Source: Triplophysa rosa
Lineage: Eukaryota > Chordata > Actinopteri > Cypriniformes > Nemacheilidae
DNA length: 64,000 nt
Reading direction: 5' to 3'
Assembly (NCBI RefSeq): GCF_024868665.1
Contig: NC_079891.1
Location: 34,661,060-34,725,059, forward strand
The notes below the pieces were generated by a model. It searched no databases and was not told the DNA's origin. It saw only the letters and a program-made list of their open reading frames with translations. Within the stretch, counting starts at the first letter, position 1, and each line of letters begins with the position of its first letter. Both the position numbers and the translations under genes were made by a program. Positions 23,765 to 36,147 of the stretch are shown here, piece after piece.

Positions 23765-24640
23765 ATAAAAGTATAATAAGGAATAATGGAAAGAATGCAA
23801 CGAAAGGCTATAATAGCTACTCAGTTGCCAGTGCAATAAAGTTTGAAATCCCTTAAAAAAGTTTACAGGCAGAGCGTTTCTTTTTTATATATAAATGTTA
23901 AACTTTTTCATTAATGCCAATCTGCTTTCCTTACTGGAATAAAAAAATATATCGATTATGTTACAAAAGTGTCAAAAAAGGTGACAAAATATATTTAATT
24001 AGAGCAACGTAGATAAGTCGCATTAAATATATTTTATATACGACTTAAGCGAAATGATAAAAAAAAGAAGTCCACACGTAGCTAACGTTACTAAACTTAA
24101 TAACCTGAAAACGCCCGTGAGATAGTTACATGGTCAAACCAGTTGACATCATCTGTTCTAATGTAAAGTAATCTTCCTCAGGTAAAGGAAAGAAATCTCA
24201 CGATCAAATATCGCTCATTCAATAGCCTATAGGGTTAAATGAAAACGCATATATCAGCTAACGTTACCTTGTGTGTTAACTTGATCTGACCTGACAGAAG
24301 AGATTAAATCACAAAACAGTGCACGATTTCCGCCATTTCCAGATTTTTTGCATATCTTTGCATTATCACCACCATCATCAATAATCGTTTTGTCTCATGA
24401 TCTGCATCGTCTACTTATTTGATAGCATCCGACGATGCATTTTTTTGTCACGAGGGCAAGGTAATCTACCAAAACTTCGAGTGACCTAACATGCAATGTC
24501 TGAATTAAATAATCAATCTTTTTTAGGTCATAAAAACACACAATAATATTACAAGCGACTACTGCTGTTTATTGTGCTGTCTTTGCTTCATCCACCGCTA
24601 GGTGTCAATAAAACCTCTCTTTTCTTCACATTGACTATTA
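23765..24640 (+). repeat. Tandem duplication unit B
   Basis: Second, diverged copy of 22355-23330, in direct orientation and about 430 bp downstream of unit A. It ends about 430 bp before the carbonic anhydrase start codon, so this duplication makes up most of the gene's upstream region. Non-coding. Confidence 0.75.
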
Positions 24641-25072
24641 CTGTACATTTAGGGTGATGGTTCAAATCCTGGCCAAGACAAATAAATCTCTCTTTCCATA
24701 AAATACGGGACTAGAATGAAACCCCAGTTTAAAAAAAATATTTTGTTAAGAAAGAGTTTCCTGATGTGGAATATCATATAGCTACAACAACTTTAAGCAC
24801 CTCAGACTTGGCTGGACATCTTTTAGGAATATGTTTAATAAAAGAGATGACAGACAGACAGCTGTTAGTCATATTGACATCATTTTTTTTACATGGTTTA
24901 ATAAGTGTGTCATCGATACCGTGATATAACAGGTGTGGGTGATGCTTTCAATATAAGTGTGAGGGAGGAGCTGGCCTGTCTGTATACAGATATATTAAAG
25001 CATAAGATGACATCAGACTCTCAGAGGGTCACATTTGCTTTCATCGCTGGAATCACAGGACAGTCAGTCACA

Positions 25073-28000
25073 ATGAAGAGTCTGATTTCACTTTATCTTC
25101 TGTCATTCCTTCTGCATTTATCCAGCAGTGCAGGTGAGTCCAATGATGATGCAAATGTGTTTGCATTCATTTAATTCATTCTGAATGCACTCTAAATTCA
25201 TTAGATTTATTGCAGTTTCTGTACAAATGCAGAAAATGTCAACTTCTTTGTTGCTTTGTATGCCACATTTTAATTGTTCATGGCACTACAAAAAATGACA
25301 AATATATCTATATTTGATGGAGTAATTAATAACAATACATTTAATAGCTAAAGTGCATTTAAAGGTCAGCAGTCAAAGCCATTGATCAGTTTTATCATTG
25401 TAATTTAAAGAAAATTCACGCTCTTCAAATTAATGTATAATAATAATAAACAAATCAAATCCCTCTGAATTCTGAGTCTGTGATTGTTTTAGGCATTTCA
25501 TTGCAAACATTTTCAGCTCTGATTGATCTAGTGGGAAATATCTGATAACAACACACACAGACACATGTCTGGTTTATTATCTCCGTGGGGACAGTCCATA
25601 GGTGTAATGTTCTTTATACTGTACAAACTGTATATTCTATCCCCTATCCCCTAACCCAACCCCTAAACCTAAAGATCATAGAAAACTTTTTGCATTTTTA
25701 GATTTTTAAAAAATATTGTTCTGTACAATTTATAAGCTTTTTTTCCCCTGGGGACCTCAATTTTGGACCCCACAGTGACACGAGTCCCCATGTGTTGGTG
25801 TGCATTCAGGTTTAGGTCCCCACCGGGATATACAAACATGAACACACACACATGTTGGGTTTCCATTGGGGTTCCAATGTCGACATTCCGTAGACGCAAT
25901 GGTTTTTATACTGTACAAACTGTACAGTATATCATATTCCCTACCCCTAACCCACCCCCGAAACCTAACAATCACACACAACTGTCTGCTCTTTTAGATT
26001 TTCAAAAAAGTTAATTCTGTATGATTTATAAGCTTGTTTCCTCATGGGGACAAAAAAATGTCCCCTCAAGGACAAGGGTTTTGGATATTGCCACACACAA
26101 AACAAAGTTAATTAAATGCCGTTCTTAAACTTAATTGTATCTTGTTTAATCAACTTATGTGGTTCATTCGAAGTGAACTATACGTGAATGATTTGTGTTG
26201 CATAACTGCGGAAACTGGGCTGAGGATTTCCAGTTCCCAGCTACTGAAAAATAATGAGTAAATGTAGAAATCAAGTGTTCTTTTATGCCTTTTTCATCAA
26301 GATGAGAACAGAGGGAAACAAGTCTGTTGTGTTTCTGCATGACAACATTAAGCTTTTTTAATTAAGCCTTATCAAATTACAGTAGGTAATACCAACATAA
26401 GAAAGTTTTGTTTGTTGAGAAAGTGAAACCCTACCCAGGTGAACTGATTTAATTGGAATGAAAACAATCAGAGAGTGTGTGTGGGGGGGTGAAATAGTTT
26501 TTTAGTTACATTTTGTTTAATGAAAGCAGAAATGTTGGCGTAGCGTCTGCATATGCAGAGGTGTGCAGGTGTATCCGCATCCACACATCCATTAAAAATA
26601 AAGGTGCAGAAAAGGTTCTTCACAGTGATGCCATAGAAGAACAACGTTTGGTTCCACAATGAATCATTCTGTCAACGGTTCTTTGAAGAACCATCTCTTT
26701 CTTCCTTTATTATAATCTGAAGAACCTTTTTTCACCACAAAGATCCTTTTGTGAGACAGAAAGGTTCTTCAGATGTTAAAGGTTCTTTATGGAACCAAAA
26801 GGTTCTTCTATGTCATCGAAGAACCTTTTGAAGCACCTTTTTTTAAAGAGTGCACAGAGCTATGACATCATGACTGCTCCGAGCGTGCAGTTTACCAAGC
26901 AGGCTCGTCCACTTATCTCTGTCAGCGTTGAGTCTTGACTCACAAATTAAAACGTAAAGATATTTATTAACTACTAGTGTGCAGTGTTGCTTCCTATGTA
27001 GGCTATTTCGTGTTTTTGCACCCCATGTCTGCCATAGATATTTTCCACCTTATTTTAGTTACATGCGGCGCCGTGGCCCAATTTAAAGAAGAAGCATTGT
27101 GTGTAAGAGGTTGGTAACATGAAAAGAATATTAAGGATGGACAGCAAAACTAAATGGACACTTTTACAACTAAACAGGCAATGACTCTCAAAACACCAGA
27201 CTTGGGTCGCAGGCCAGGTCTTGTTAAATGTAGCGTTTCTGTGTTGTTTTTCTCAACCTAATGAAAAAGGACGTGAATGGAGTGCCTCAGAGACGACATA
27301 TTTTTGAAACCCGAAAAAATAACCGAACCGAAAGCCTATGCATTTTTCCCATAGACTTTTGAGGATCGCAGAAATTAAGACATGTGATTAACATAGGGTC
27401 ATGATGTTTACACGTTTTGTCTATCAAGATCATGTTTACAGATAAACACAACATTTGCTATTTTTAAAGCCTAAATACAATCGTCAGAAGTAAAAAGCTA
27501 ACACGATGCTATAAACAGACTACACTAAGGTCGCTCGATATCAACGTGACCACCACCAAACCTCTGACAACGTTCTCAAACTTTATTAAAAACGTGTTCC
27601 CTTGTAAGTTATTACTCCGTGAATGAATCCCCAACAATGATTTGTGCCCATGTTGCATTATTTGTGAGATTTATATGCGCGATGACGTCTAACGTCCCCA
27701 CCAAAGGCGGTAGTTGCTTTTAGCAACTTGTTAGCAACCGCCGTTTTAAAGACACAATAAAGGCTTTAAAAAATCACGAGCGGGTTATAACTGGTGTGTT
27801 TTATGTCATAGATTAAAACTTAAATATTTAGAGGTTTTGTTAACCACAGACCTTATTTCAGGCGATTTACCAAAAACCCATTCAAAAAACCCACAGACTT
27901 TGGGGCGATGGAACCGGAAGTCTTTAAATGCTAACTCGTTTCCGGGGTTTGCATACAAAAACACGTCATCTCTGAGGCACTCTATGTGGAAAGTTGCAGG

Positions 28001-30439
28001 TCATTGCAAGTAAAATATTTATAGTTTTTTTTTGGTGGATATTGTGGGAGCAGGAATGGATGGGCCTAAATGAATTCAAAAGCATTTAAATTGTGAGCTA
28101 ACGGCGACTCTTCTGTGTTTCTGTTAAGATTGGTGCTACCAGACAAAAGGGAGCTGTAAAGGTAAGATTTCGACATCTCAACACTTGCTGTAGCACATCA
28201 AACAAACAAACAAACAATTTCCATCTAACTATTTAAATCTGACATCTCCATGTTGCCTTAAGGTCCAGAGAACTGGAAGGATATAAACGCAGAATGTGGA
28301 AGTAACAGACAATCGCCCATCAATATAGTGACAAAGTTAACCCAACTGGACAAGAGTCTGACGCCTTTCAATGTTACTGGCTACAAGACCGTATTCGACA
28401 GCACCGTCAAGAAAAACAATTACACTAGTAAGACCACAGACTGAAGACAGGCAGATGCTAAAGAACAACTTTGCAAATACTGACATGTCGTCTTTTCCAT
28501 CCCAGTTGAGGTCGCTATAAACACCACAGCTACAATATCCGGCGGAAACCTGGAAGACACGTATAAGGCCGTTCAGTTTCACCTCCACTGGGGCGCAAAT
28601 GGAGTTATGGGCTCTGAACACACCATCGATGGAGAACAGTATCCTATGGAGGTACGACCAACCCAATAACAGAAACATGAATTAGATGACAAATCTGTAA
28701 TCTAAATCTATTTTTTTACCAAATGCACAATATCAAATGCATCAAACAGATTCTTTAGATTGTAATGAATAAATGTCATTATTTGTGTAGGTCTATAATT
28801 TGAATATATGAACTCTCTCTTCAGCTTCACATTGTACATATAAAACAAAAATACAATAGTCTACAAGAGGCTTTCGGAGATCCATTTGGTCTTGCAGCGT
28901 TTGGATTCTTCTTCGAGGTTTGATATTAGCGCTCTATTCGAGAAGAAACATGAAATTCATAAACCCGCACGATTAATGCGTCATTTCTTTCTGACAGGAG
29001 TCAAACAGCACCAACAAAAATTTCGACAATCTCATAGATGTCCTGGGGAGCATACAGAACAAGAGTCAGTCTATAACATTATGATTATTGTTATTACAAA
29101 TGACAGCTTTCACATTCATGCAACGTTAACACCATTCTATTCAAATGCTATGTGTAATAGTAATTCCTCATAGCGTTGCTGTCCATCTGAAACCTTGAAA
29201 TGTCCAAATTTGCCGTTTTTATAATGGTTAGATTTTTGCAAAACCACAAAAAATGGTCTTGAAGGTTTTGGATGGACACCAAGGATAGGCTTTGTAAATC
29301 TACATGTATCATATGTAACTAATGTTTTGAACAATTTCTTTCCTAGCTCACTTGTGAAGATAGATCTGTTTTTTATTTATTTAGACGATTTATTCGATTT
29401 TTCCATGTCCGTCTTTTTGCAGGTGGAAGTGTGTCCATTCGTAACATCTCAGCCAGCCAGCTCGTTCTGCCGGAGGGGAACCTGGCCAGCTATTACCGTT
29501 ACAACGGCTCTCTGACCATACCCAACTGCAGTGAATCTGTGATCTGGACTGTCTTTGAAAAGCCCATTCCTCTTAGCAAACAACAGGTACGGCTAAATCC
29601 AAATCCGTCCATGAGGACACTACTGAACAAGCTTTGAATTTTAGATCATATACCGAACAGCATTAATTCTTTTAATCATACGCTAACTTACCAGTTAGTT
29701 CAACAGGGACCGCCTATTTTCCCCTTCATTTCAAAATTAAGAGACCATTCCAAATGTTTTATTCAAATCTGCAATTCTAGATGTATTGTGTTCACTCCAG
29801 TCCAGTGTTTGTTGTATTTCAATAAAATGACATCAAGTCATCCAAAACAATGTGAAAGATTGACAAGACACATGAAAACTGTGATAAAATCAAGGTTATC
29901 ACATTTTTTCCTTTCCCTAAATACAGGTAGAAATATGACTTGTATTGCTTAAAAGTGAAAATGAACTTCAAAGCATCTTTTCTGTTATTTTCATTTTCTG
30001 CAAATTTATCCAAATAGAAACAATATTTTTATTTGAAATTTGGGAGAACTATTGTTAGTAGTTTAGCGAATGAAACAAGAACGATTATTTTACTTAAACA
30101 AACCTATAAATAGTAAATTCAGAAAAACTGAGAATAATTTTGAAATGGTCTCTTAATGTTTTCCACAGCTGTATTTGTTTTGTGTACATTACACCTGACT
30201 GTTGTGCTGCTTTATAATAACTGCTCATTCACACATTCTTTGTAATTCCTTTGTTTCAGCTTCTGTTTTTTTCTTCTCTGAAACTCGATGACGGGACACC
30301 AATGGTTGCGACATTCCGACCCGTACAGCCTCGTAGAGGACGTGCAGTTTATCGGTCGAGCGGTCCGGCGGTCCTGGCCAGCGCGGTGCTTCTCTTCGTC
30401 TCCATCACTACAACATTCAGTCTGTCCCATCTATACTAA
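25073..30439 (+). CDS. ca4: GPI-anchored alpha-carbonic anhydrase (CA4/CA15 group), 8 coding exons, 302 aa
   Basis: Exons with GT-AG introns and consistent phases: 25073-25133, 28129-28161, 28263-28427, 28506-28651, 28825-28917, 28998-29064, 29423-29586, 30260-30439. The product reversibly hydrates CO2 at the outer cell surface. Residues 1-20 form a signal peptide ([20 protein letters not shown]). Zinc ligands are H112 and H114 (FHLHWG) and H137 (ELHIVH). Gate residues E124 and T220 (GSLTIPNC) are kept. Expected disulfides are C23-C30 and C43-C224. The tail after about S277 is hydrophobic (residues 280-298), fitting a GPI-attachment signal, and the length fits CA IV. The position of the proton-shuttle His64 is Tyr85, so catalysis may be slower. 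The T200 position is Ile. Exon 5 has a weak GTTTGA donor. CA4 rather than CA15 is favoured by the WCYQ start and fold spacing, but the paralogue is not certain. Confidence 0.9.
25560..25840. mobile_element. GTGGGGAC repeat, copy 1
   Basis: Opens with GTTTATTATCTCCGTGGGGA and closes with TTAGGTCCCCACCGGGATAT, so the ends are partly inverted copies. The inside shares 'ATACTGTACAAACTGTATAT', 'CCCTAACCCAACCCCTAAAC' and 'TTTATAAGCTT' with the copies next to it and at 46555. Non-coding, and associated with CA runs. Confidence 0.65.
25855..26095. mobile_element. GTGGGGAC repeat, copy 2 (tandem with copy 1)
   Basis: Starts TTGGGTTTCCATTGGGGTTC and repeats 'ATACTGTACAAACTGTACAG', 'CCTAACCCACCCCCGAAACC' and 'TTTATAAGCTTG', ending in GGGGACA motifs. 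It follows copy 1 head to tail and is more decayed at its right end. Confidence 0.6.
26592..26852. mobile_element. Palindromic GGTTCTT MITE, copy 1
   Basis: Left ATTAAAAATAAAGGTGCAG and right GAAGCACCTTTTTTTAAAGA form the inverted ends. The interior is full of AAGGTTCTT and AAGAACCTTT in opposite orientations, able to fold into a long hairpin. A second copy with clearer ends lies at 46278. Confidence 0.7.
27280..27982. mobile_element. GAGTGCCTCAGAGA element, copy 1
   Basis: Ends GAGTGCCTCAGAGACGAC and GTCATCTCTGAGGCACTC are inverted repeats. The interior matches the copy in gusb intron 5 (54658-55489) but in the opposite orientation: 'CCCCAACAATGATTTGTGCC', 'GATGACGTCTAACGTCCCC', 'ACAATAAAGGCTTTAAA' and 'TATAACTGGTGTGTTTTATG' here appear reversed there. 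No transposase frame. Confidence 0.7.
29733..30174. mobile_element. Mariner-like non-autonomous element, copy 2 (in the last intron of the carbonic anhydrase gene)
   Basis: The left part is AAAATTAAGAGACCATTCC. The right end is ATGGTCTCTTAATGTTTTCC then ACAGCTGTAT, the inverse of the start of the copy at 14865. Shared body: 'ATCAAGTCATCCAAAACAAT', 'GTGAAAGATTGACAAGACAC' and 'GAAATATGACTTGTATTGC'. Non-coding. It ends 85 bp before exon 8. Confidence 0.65.
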
Positions 30440-30502
30440 AGCATCCCAACCCAGACTGAACACAATGAGTTCTCAACCAAACAACAGACCAACATGAGAT
30501 CA

Positions 30503-30508
30503 AATAAA
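30503..30508 (+). terminator. Polyadenylation signal AATAAA of the carbonic anhydrase gene
   Basis: A canonical AATAAA lies 64 bp after the stop codon, followed by T-rich sequence. This predicts a very short 3' UTR. No other canonical signal lies nearer. Confidence 0.6.
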
Positions 30509-31120
30509 ATATATTTTTACATTTATGCTACATAAGTGTTATTCTACATTTTGGCTGATCTTTCTAATACTATGTGGAAAATATCAATAAGTTATAAGCG
30601 ACTCTAAACTTTCAAATGGTAGTGAACATAATTAACCTATAAATGAAAACATTTACGCACCATCATGCCTTTTCGAAAGAAGGGACATCTTACAGTATTT
30701 TTCCATATGATGTTGATGTTAAACACAGCTGATTTCTTTGTACACTTCTTATACTCACAAAACAATTTTTCAACAACAAACAATGTTGCAGGTCCTTTGT
30801 GAGGATACATGATTTGTGTTTTTGAAGGTCTCATGTGCATTAAACAATAATCGCACTGTAGCAGAATAAGAATATGTGATTGTAAGATGTACTTTATTTA
30901 ATCAAGTTAACACTACACCATTTTCTCAACAATTTACTTAATTTGTTTAATCAACTAACATTAGTGTTAAAGTAACATTAGCGAAACTGGGCATTTCCCA
31001 GCATGCCTCCCAGCAATTCCCATGGCAATTCCCATCGAATTGCTTGTTCCAAATTTGGTTCTTTGTGAAAATAAAAAATACATTGAACCTGGAATAGGTT
31101 GAAGGTTTTTTTTTTTACTG

Positions 31121-31521
31121 AATTGACCCTTCGCGTGGAGTTTGATTGACAGGCGACCGGACCAATATCTTTATGATCTTTATTATCTTTATGGTCATAA
31201 TCACAGTTTCACCCGTTGCCTAAACGTGTCAGAAACCAATGGCGCAATCCAGACGTTATGTCGTTACAGCAAGCACAGTACGTTAGGATAGAGCTTCGAT
31301 CTTTATTTTGTTTACTGTATTCCGAGTCACTTTCATAACCTGAATACAGTATATACTTCAAATGCATATTGCAGACTTTCTCATTGCTTTTGGCTGAAAG
31401 AACACGTCATGTTTTTTCCAGAAATTATTATTTCATGATAAATATTCTTTAGTACAGTGGAAGCGCTCTATAGTTGATGTCGGACATAGCAAAAGGGGGC
31501 GGGCTTTGCAAAGGGTCAATT
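31121..31521. mobile_element. MITE with AATTGACCCTT ends
   Basis: AATTGACCCTT at 31121-31131 and AAGGGTCAATT at 31511-31521 are perfect inverted ends, and the inverted match continues inward with one mismatch per few bases. The interior is non-coding, about 400 bp. Confidence 0.6.
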
Positions 31522-31525
31522 AAGC

Positions 31526-31736
31526 AACACAATCTCATGGGCAATTCGTAACTATTTTACGAGAGTCTTATGAATTCATACATTACAGTGCGATTTGCTT
31601 TCGTGCCAGTGATGTTAGATTTAGAAGTGGAGCTTCTGTATTGCTTTTTCTAATCATATGGTTTTGTACGATTCAGGAATTCATACAAATTAGCCACCTC
31701 GTAAAGTCGTTACGAATTCCTGTGAGATCAGGTTGG
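31526..31736. mobile_element. MITE with CAACxxxATCTCA ends
   Basis: Left CAACACAATCTCATGGG and right CTGTGAGATCAGGTTG are inverted. Inside, AATTCGTAACTATTTTACGA on the left answers TCGTAAAGTCGTTACGAATT on the right. It sits 5 bp after the preceding MITE, so the two elements are back to back. Confidence 0.65.
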
Positions 31737-32314
31737 AATTAAGACGCACATCAACACTCTTTGTACGAACATCAGTTGGATGTTCTACTGTAGTATCACA
31801 GGTTTGGCAGGCTAAAACTTGCAGACTCTATGGCTCTATTCGTTGCTGCCTATGAAGCCTAGCGTTTAAAAAATTGTCTAAATGCACACATTTTCAGCGT
31901 CAAGAGAAGAAATACTCGGGTACATCGCCTTCAACAGAAAAAGAAAAAAAATCAAAGCTTAAATTCATCAAAACTGAGACTGAGCCATATTCTATGAAAC
32001 GCATAACTAGTTGTGCAAGTAGTCAAGTTGCTTTTTTGTTGCTGTTGTTGTTTTTGTCACCTGCCAAAGCTTCTTTGTCCTAAAATCTTCTATTCATGAG
32101 TTCAAACTCCAGAGCTTGTCTGACAGGCAATGCAAAAAGATAAAAGTAGTAATGTGACAGCACCTACTCCCAGTACATCACATACTTGCGTGTGTTCTAT
32201 TACGGCTGACAGAACAATTCAAAAGTACTGTAACACTAGAGATTACTGAGATAGCTTAAAGAAATGGGAGCCTATATTCCCAACAGACCAATATAACCTG
32301 TTTAATGGCATTTG

Positions 32315-32600
32315 CATATGTAAAAGTCCACACACCCCTGTTAAATTGGCAGGTTTTTGTAATGTAAATAAAATGAAACTAAAATGAATCATGTCGAAAC
32401 CCGTTCCACCTCAATGAAGTGCGATATACCCTATATTAAAATGGAAAACAATAAGAATTATTTAGAGATAAAGTGTTTGCGTAAGCATGCACACCCTTTA
32501 TAATTTGGAATGTGTCAGTATGCTCAGAATCAACCAATCACATTCAAAGTCGTGTTAAACTAACGTCAACTGTGTTTAACTTGTGTTATCAATATAAGTG
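32315..32600. mobile_element. Tc1-like end remnant
   Basis: 'CACACACCCCTGTTAAATTG' followed by GCAGGTTTTTGTAATGTAAA and, further on, AAGCATGCACACCCTTTA is the kind of terminal region seen in decayed fish Tc1 elements. There is no transposase frame beside it. Boundaries are approximate. Confidence 0.4.
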
Positions 32601-34119
32601 ACTGATTAACCGCAAATAAAGTAAAGCTGTTCCTACACTGAAAAAAATGATACTAAACTTAATTAAATTACAGACAGTGGCTCCACATAACCCAATTGGT
32701 TTTGATTAACATTAAAGGATTGTTTTCAATCTATGCCAAATTATTTTGTTGCGAATCTCTCAGACCAAACACAACGGTGGCCACCACAGTACAAAAAGAG
32801 GAGCTAGGACTTGCGTTAATATTATAAAGACTTTCCAGTGTTAGGACCCGCAGTACTACTTGGCTTTTAGCAGAGATACTCACAGATATCTATGGAGATA
32901 CTTTCCAGCAGAGAGACGTTGGAGAGAAAGATCGTCTAAAAATCAGAGGAGATTGCTTTGATTCGGATCAGTATGTGAGTAACATTGCTTTTTCTGTTTG
33001 TTAGAACACTCAAAAGATTTTTGCTGCTTGTCCAATTAACTTAACTTACTTAAGTTAAATCAACACAACTTTTGGAAAATTGGGTCACAACATGATTTTT
33101 TAATGTTTAGTCATATAACTTAATCCATTCATGTTGGGACAACATAAAGGAGTTGTGTTGTGTGAAGATACAATTGGGTAGAGGACTTATATTTCCCAGC
33201 ATGCTTTGTGTATGACTGCATTTTGAAAGTTCTTTTCTTAAATTAGTGTTATCTTATGCATTTTTTGTAAAAATAAACTTGTTACTGTTTAATGTTCATT
33301 TATCTTTAAGGTTTTGAAGAGTTTGTTATATTTTTGAGTTTTGTGGCTACCATTATTCAGAAAAGCGTTGCCTTTGGTTAGGGAGTGGGCGGTTACATTT
33401 TTACCTTTGAACTTCTGTTGAGTTCTCTTAACTCATTATCTCCTTATGGAAGATAACTGTAGGTTTTGTCTGATTTTTAATAAAAATGTATAAAATTAAA
33501 AAATGTTCTTGGATGCCTTCATGGAATAAACTATTTGAGAATTTTTTTTTATATATTGGTTTAATGCAGAATATACATTATAGCATTATGTAACTTCATC
33601 AAGATAATAATTTAAAACAAAAACAAGACTCTTAATCTGATTCAACTAAACAACATTGCATGCATTGCATTAAACCTTAAGTTTACTGAAATAGATAATG
33701 TTACTTAAATTCAACGTAATCCAGTTGTCACCTTTTGTGAGTTTTGCTCTCCAAGAATAATTCTTAGCCGGACTGGAGAAGTCATTGTGGTAAGACTGTG
33801 GAAAACAGGAGAAAATAGTTAGTTTGTGAAATTAATTGCGAGTATGGTAATAAATAAAAATACAATGGCTAAAAAAAACTTGTAAAGTGTACATTTTTTA
33901 AATAAGAAAATAAAAGCATATATTACCACCTATGTGTGGATTTGTCTTTTCAAAGTCACCAAACGCAAAGGAGCAATCATATAATCAACCAATGGATAAT
34001 TGTCAGCTAAAGCACCATGTTCTACAAAGAACACTCATCTTGTTGGTGAGGCACTAAGCTCAAATGCCCTGAAGTGCTCCCTGTACCAGCCACACAGTCC
34101 TCTCATTATGAAGCACAAT

Positions 34120-34335
34120 GGGCCTCATTTATCAATCTAACATAGAAATGAGCGCAGATCTGTGCGCAGAAATAACCTTACGACAGGGTTCACGTGTGAT
34201 TCATCAAACATTCGTATGCCACCAATCTCATCGTACGAATGATCGTACCTTGATAAATGCGGCGGCTGAAATCGATCGTAATTTACATATCACGCCCCTC
34301 TAAATTTGGCATGGCATGGCATGGCATGGAGAAAC
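34120..34335. mobile_element. Harbinger-like MITE end plus (CATGG)n
   Basis: GGGCCTCATTTATCAA on the left and CCTTGATAAATGCGGC at 34246-34261 form an imperfect inverted pair, common in PIF/Harbinger-derived fish MITEs. Right after it is a short GGCAT tandem repeat (34307-34330). Confidence 0.45.
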
Positions 34336-35244
34336 GTAATCCGGCCAAAAGGAGGAACTTTTACAGTTTAGATATGTAAACTTTAACCTTGAAAAGCGAA
34401 AACCGAAGAAGTGAAAAACAGTTTGGAAAGAGATCACTGTTGCGGGCAACAGCGAACCGAACTCCAGCTGAGGTTTGTATTTTTTATTGGATATTTACTG
34501 GATATGGCAAAAATGGCCGCAATAATTTATTATTATTGTTTCACTATTATTTTTACACTGAAAGTATTGATGTTGCTTTAAATTACTTTGGTTGTATAAT
34601 GCATTTAAATTTAAACAAAATTAATCTGACTTCAGTCTTAAAGAATTTTGTTTGAGTTACATTAATGTGTTAATGTAAAAACAAATGTAGATGTAAATTA
34701 CTGATCATTTTTTCGCCGCAATTAAATGTGTATTAAATGTGTAAATAATTTTTATACAACTTTTAACTTTTTTCATTTAGGTGAAGAGAAATGGTCTGTG
34801 GCGGAGGAGACGGATGCATATGTTTCTAAACGGGGTGCTGCTAATCTTGCATTTCAGGCTGCTTAAATCAAGCACACACAGTTTTATGTTTGCTTCATTT
34901 ATGTTTTTTCTCTTTCAGATTTGTCAGAGGCAAGAACCAGCGGTCTTCTGCACCCACAAACCAGCCTGGAGCCTGCCACACAAAGCCAGGCAATCTCGAG
35001 CTGTGACCCAGACTCTTTTCACTCCACAACAGTGTGTGCCGTTTTCCTGCGCAGTTTTCACATGATCTTTATGAAGATCTTTATTTCTGAGGCTGAATGC
35101 ACCAGACCCAACTTCTTTTGACTGCACATCCGAACTACTCCCCAAACAAAATCAACAAAAGTATTCTCCTGAAAAGCTTTCAACAAAGCAAGCCATGACA
35201 TGAGCTGCCAAGTTGTCTGCCACCACGCAATAAACAGTACCTTT

Positions 35245-35615
35245 CAGGGCTCTAGAGTGCGACCGATTTGGTCGCATGTGCAACCTAACTTCTCAATGGT
35301 GCGACTAAAAAAAATCTGAGGTCGCACCGGTGCAACCAGCCGTTCGAGGGAAAAAAAAGTCTCCGCGACTCTCAAAGTCTTCCTGTGTGGTTCAACAACA
35401 GACACACATTCACCAATCAGAGATAGTGAAGGGCGTACCCCCCTCTGATTGGCCGTGGTCCAGATATTCCTGTACATGTGTGTACGTTTGAAAATGCGTG
35501 TGCTGCAGTCAGACAGAGAGAGGCGAGTAGCCTAGGCGATAAATGCACTGCCCAAGTGTCCCCTCTCCCCGCTGCCCTTCAGCGGCAGGCAGCAGCAAAC
35601 AGATCATCAGCCGAG
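35245..35615 (+). mobile_element. hAT-type terminal arm (left) with CAGGGCTCTAGA end
   Basis: Begins CAGGGCTCTAGAGTGCGACC and contains GGTCGCACCGGTGCAACC, AGCCGTTCGAGGG, CAATCAGAG and a GTGTGTACGTTTGAAAATGC stretch. The same sequence occurs inverted at about 40690-40975. The arm leads into the broken transposase frame at 35616, as a hAT 5' region would. Confidence 0.6.
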
Positions 35616-36074
35616 ATGATAATCAAGTTTAACGTTACCTACAATATTGCAAAAGAAGAGCTTCCCTTCACTAAGTCCAAGTACGAAATAATTCTTATGA
35701 AGAAAAATGGCTTGAACGTAAACCCAACGTACAGCAATGATGTCGAGTGCGCCCAATTTATAGGAGTCATCGCAGATGCATTGAAAAAAAAGACGTCTGT
35801 GCAAATTGCGAAACGTGCGTACATGGCTCTGGAGAAATTTAGCATAAGTCAAATGGTCGGAATCATTAAAAGAAGAGCCATAAACCCCCTCCACTCTCTT
35901 TTGTCCTGGTTTCTTGATATCAACATCAAAAGACCAGAGCCAAACTTGGCTCCAGGGGTGCCTGGATTTAGGTTGGTGCTCTCACTGAAAGTGTTGATAA
36001 CCCTTTTGTTTCTCCGTGGGATATTTACGACTCCTAAGCTTCAAAGCAAGGAAAGGAGATCTCAGAAAGTCTGA
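35478..36074 (+). pseudogene. Truncated hAT transposase-like fragment
   Basis: An open frame of 198 codons. The recognisable part starts at the ATG at 35616 and reads YNIAKEELPFTKSKYEIILM followed by KKNGLNVNPTYSNDVECAQF, resembling the N-terminal part of hAT transposases and of host genes derived from them (ZNF862-like). After YMALEKF the match is lost. The dimerisation and catalytic regions are missing, so an internal deletion or later insertions have broken it. It has a hAT-like arm upstream. The assignment is from motif style, not a search. Confidence 0.5.
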
Positions 36075-36147
36075 GGCTATCCAGAGAAACTTCTCTGACA
36101 AAACTACACAAAACTGTCCTTATCAACATATAACATAGATATATGTA

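Larger units (their letters stand above)
25134..28128 (+). other. Intron 1 of the carbonic anhydrase gene, filled with repeats
   Basis: This 3-kb intron separates the signal-peptide exon from the rest. It holds two GGGGAC repeats (25560-26095), a GGTTCTT MITE (26592-26852) and a 700-bp element (27280-27982). I found no further coding exon in it. Confidence 0.7.
30510..35244. other. Intergenic, mostly decayed transposable elements
   Basis: Beyond the separately listed MITEs and the Tc1 end remnant, this stretch shows AT-rich sequence and repeat fragments such as CAGCATGC and AGTTAAATCAACACAAC. At 34300-34370 a short frame opening MEKRNPAKRRNF resembles the start of Myb-like proteins encoded by Harbinger elements, but it stops at once. 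No gene is supported. Confidence 0.45.
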
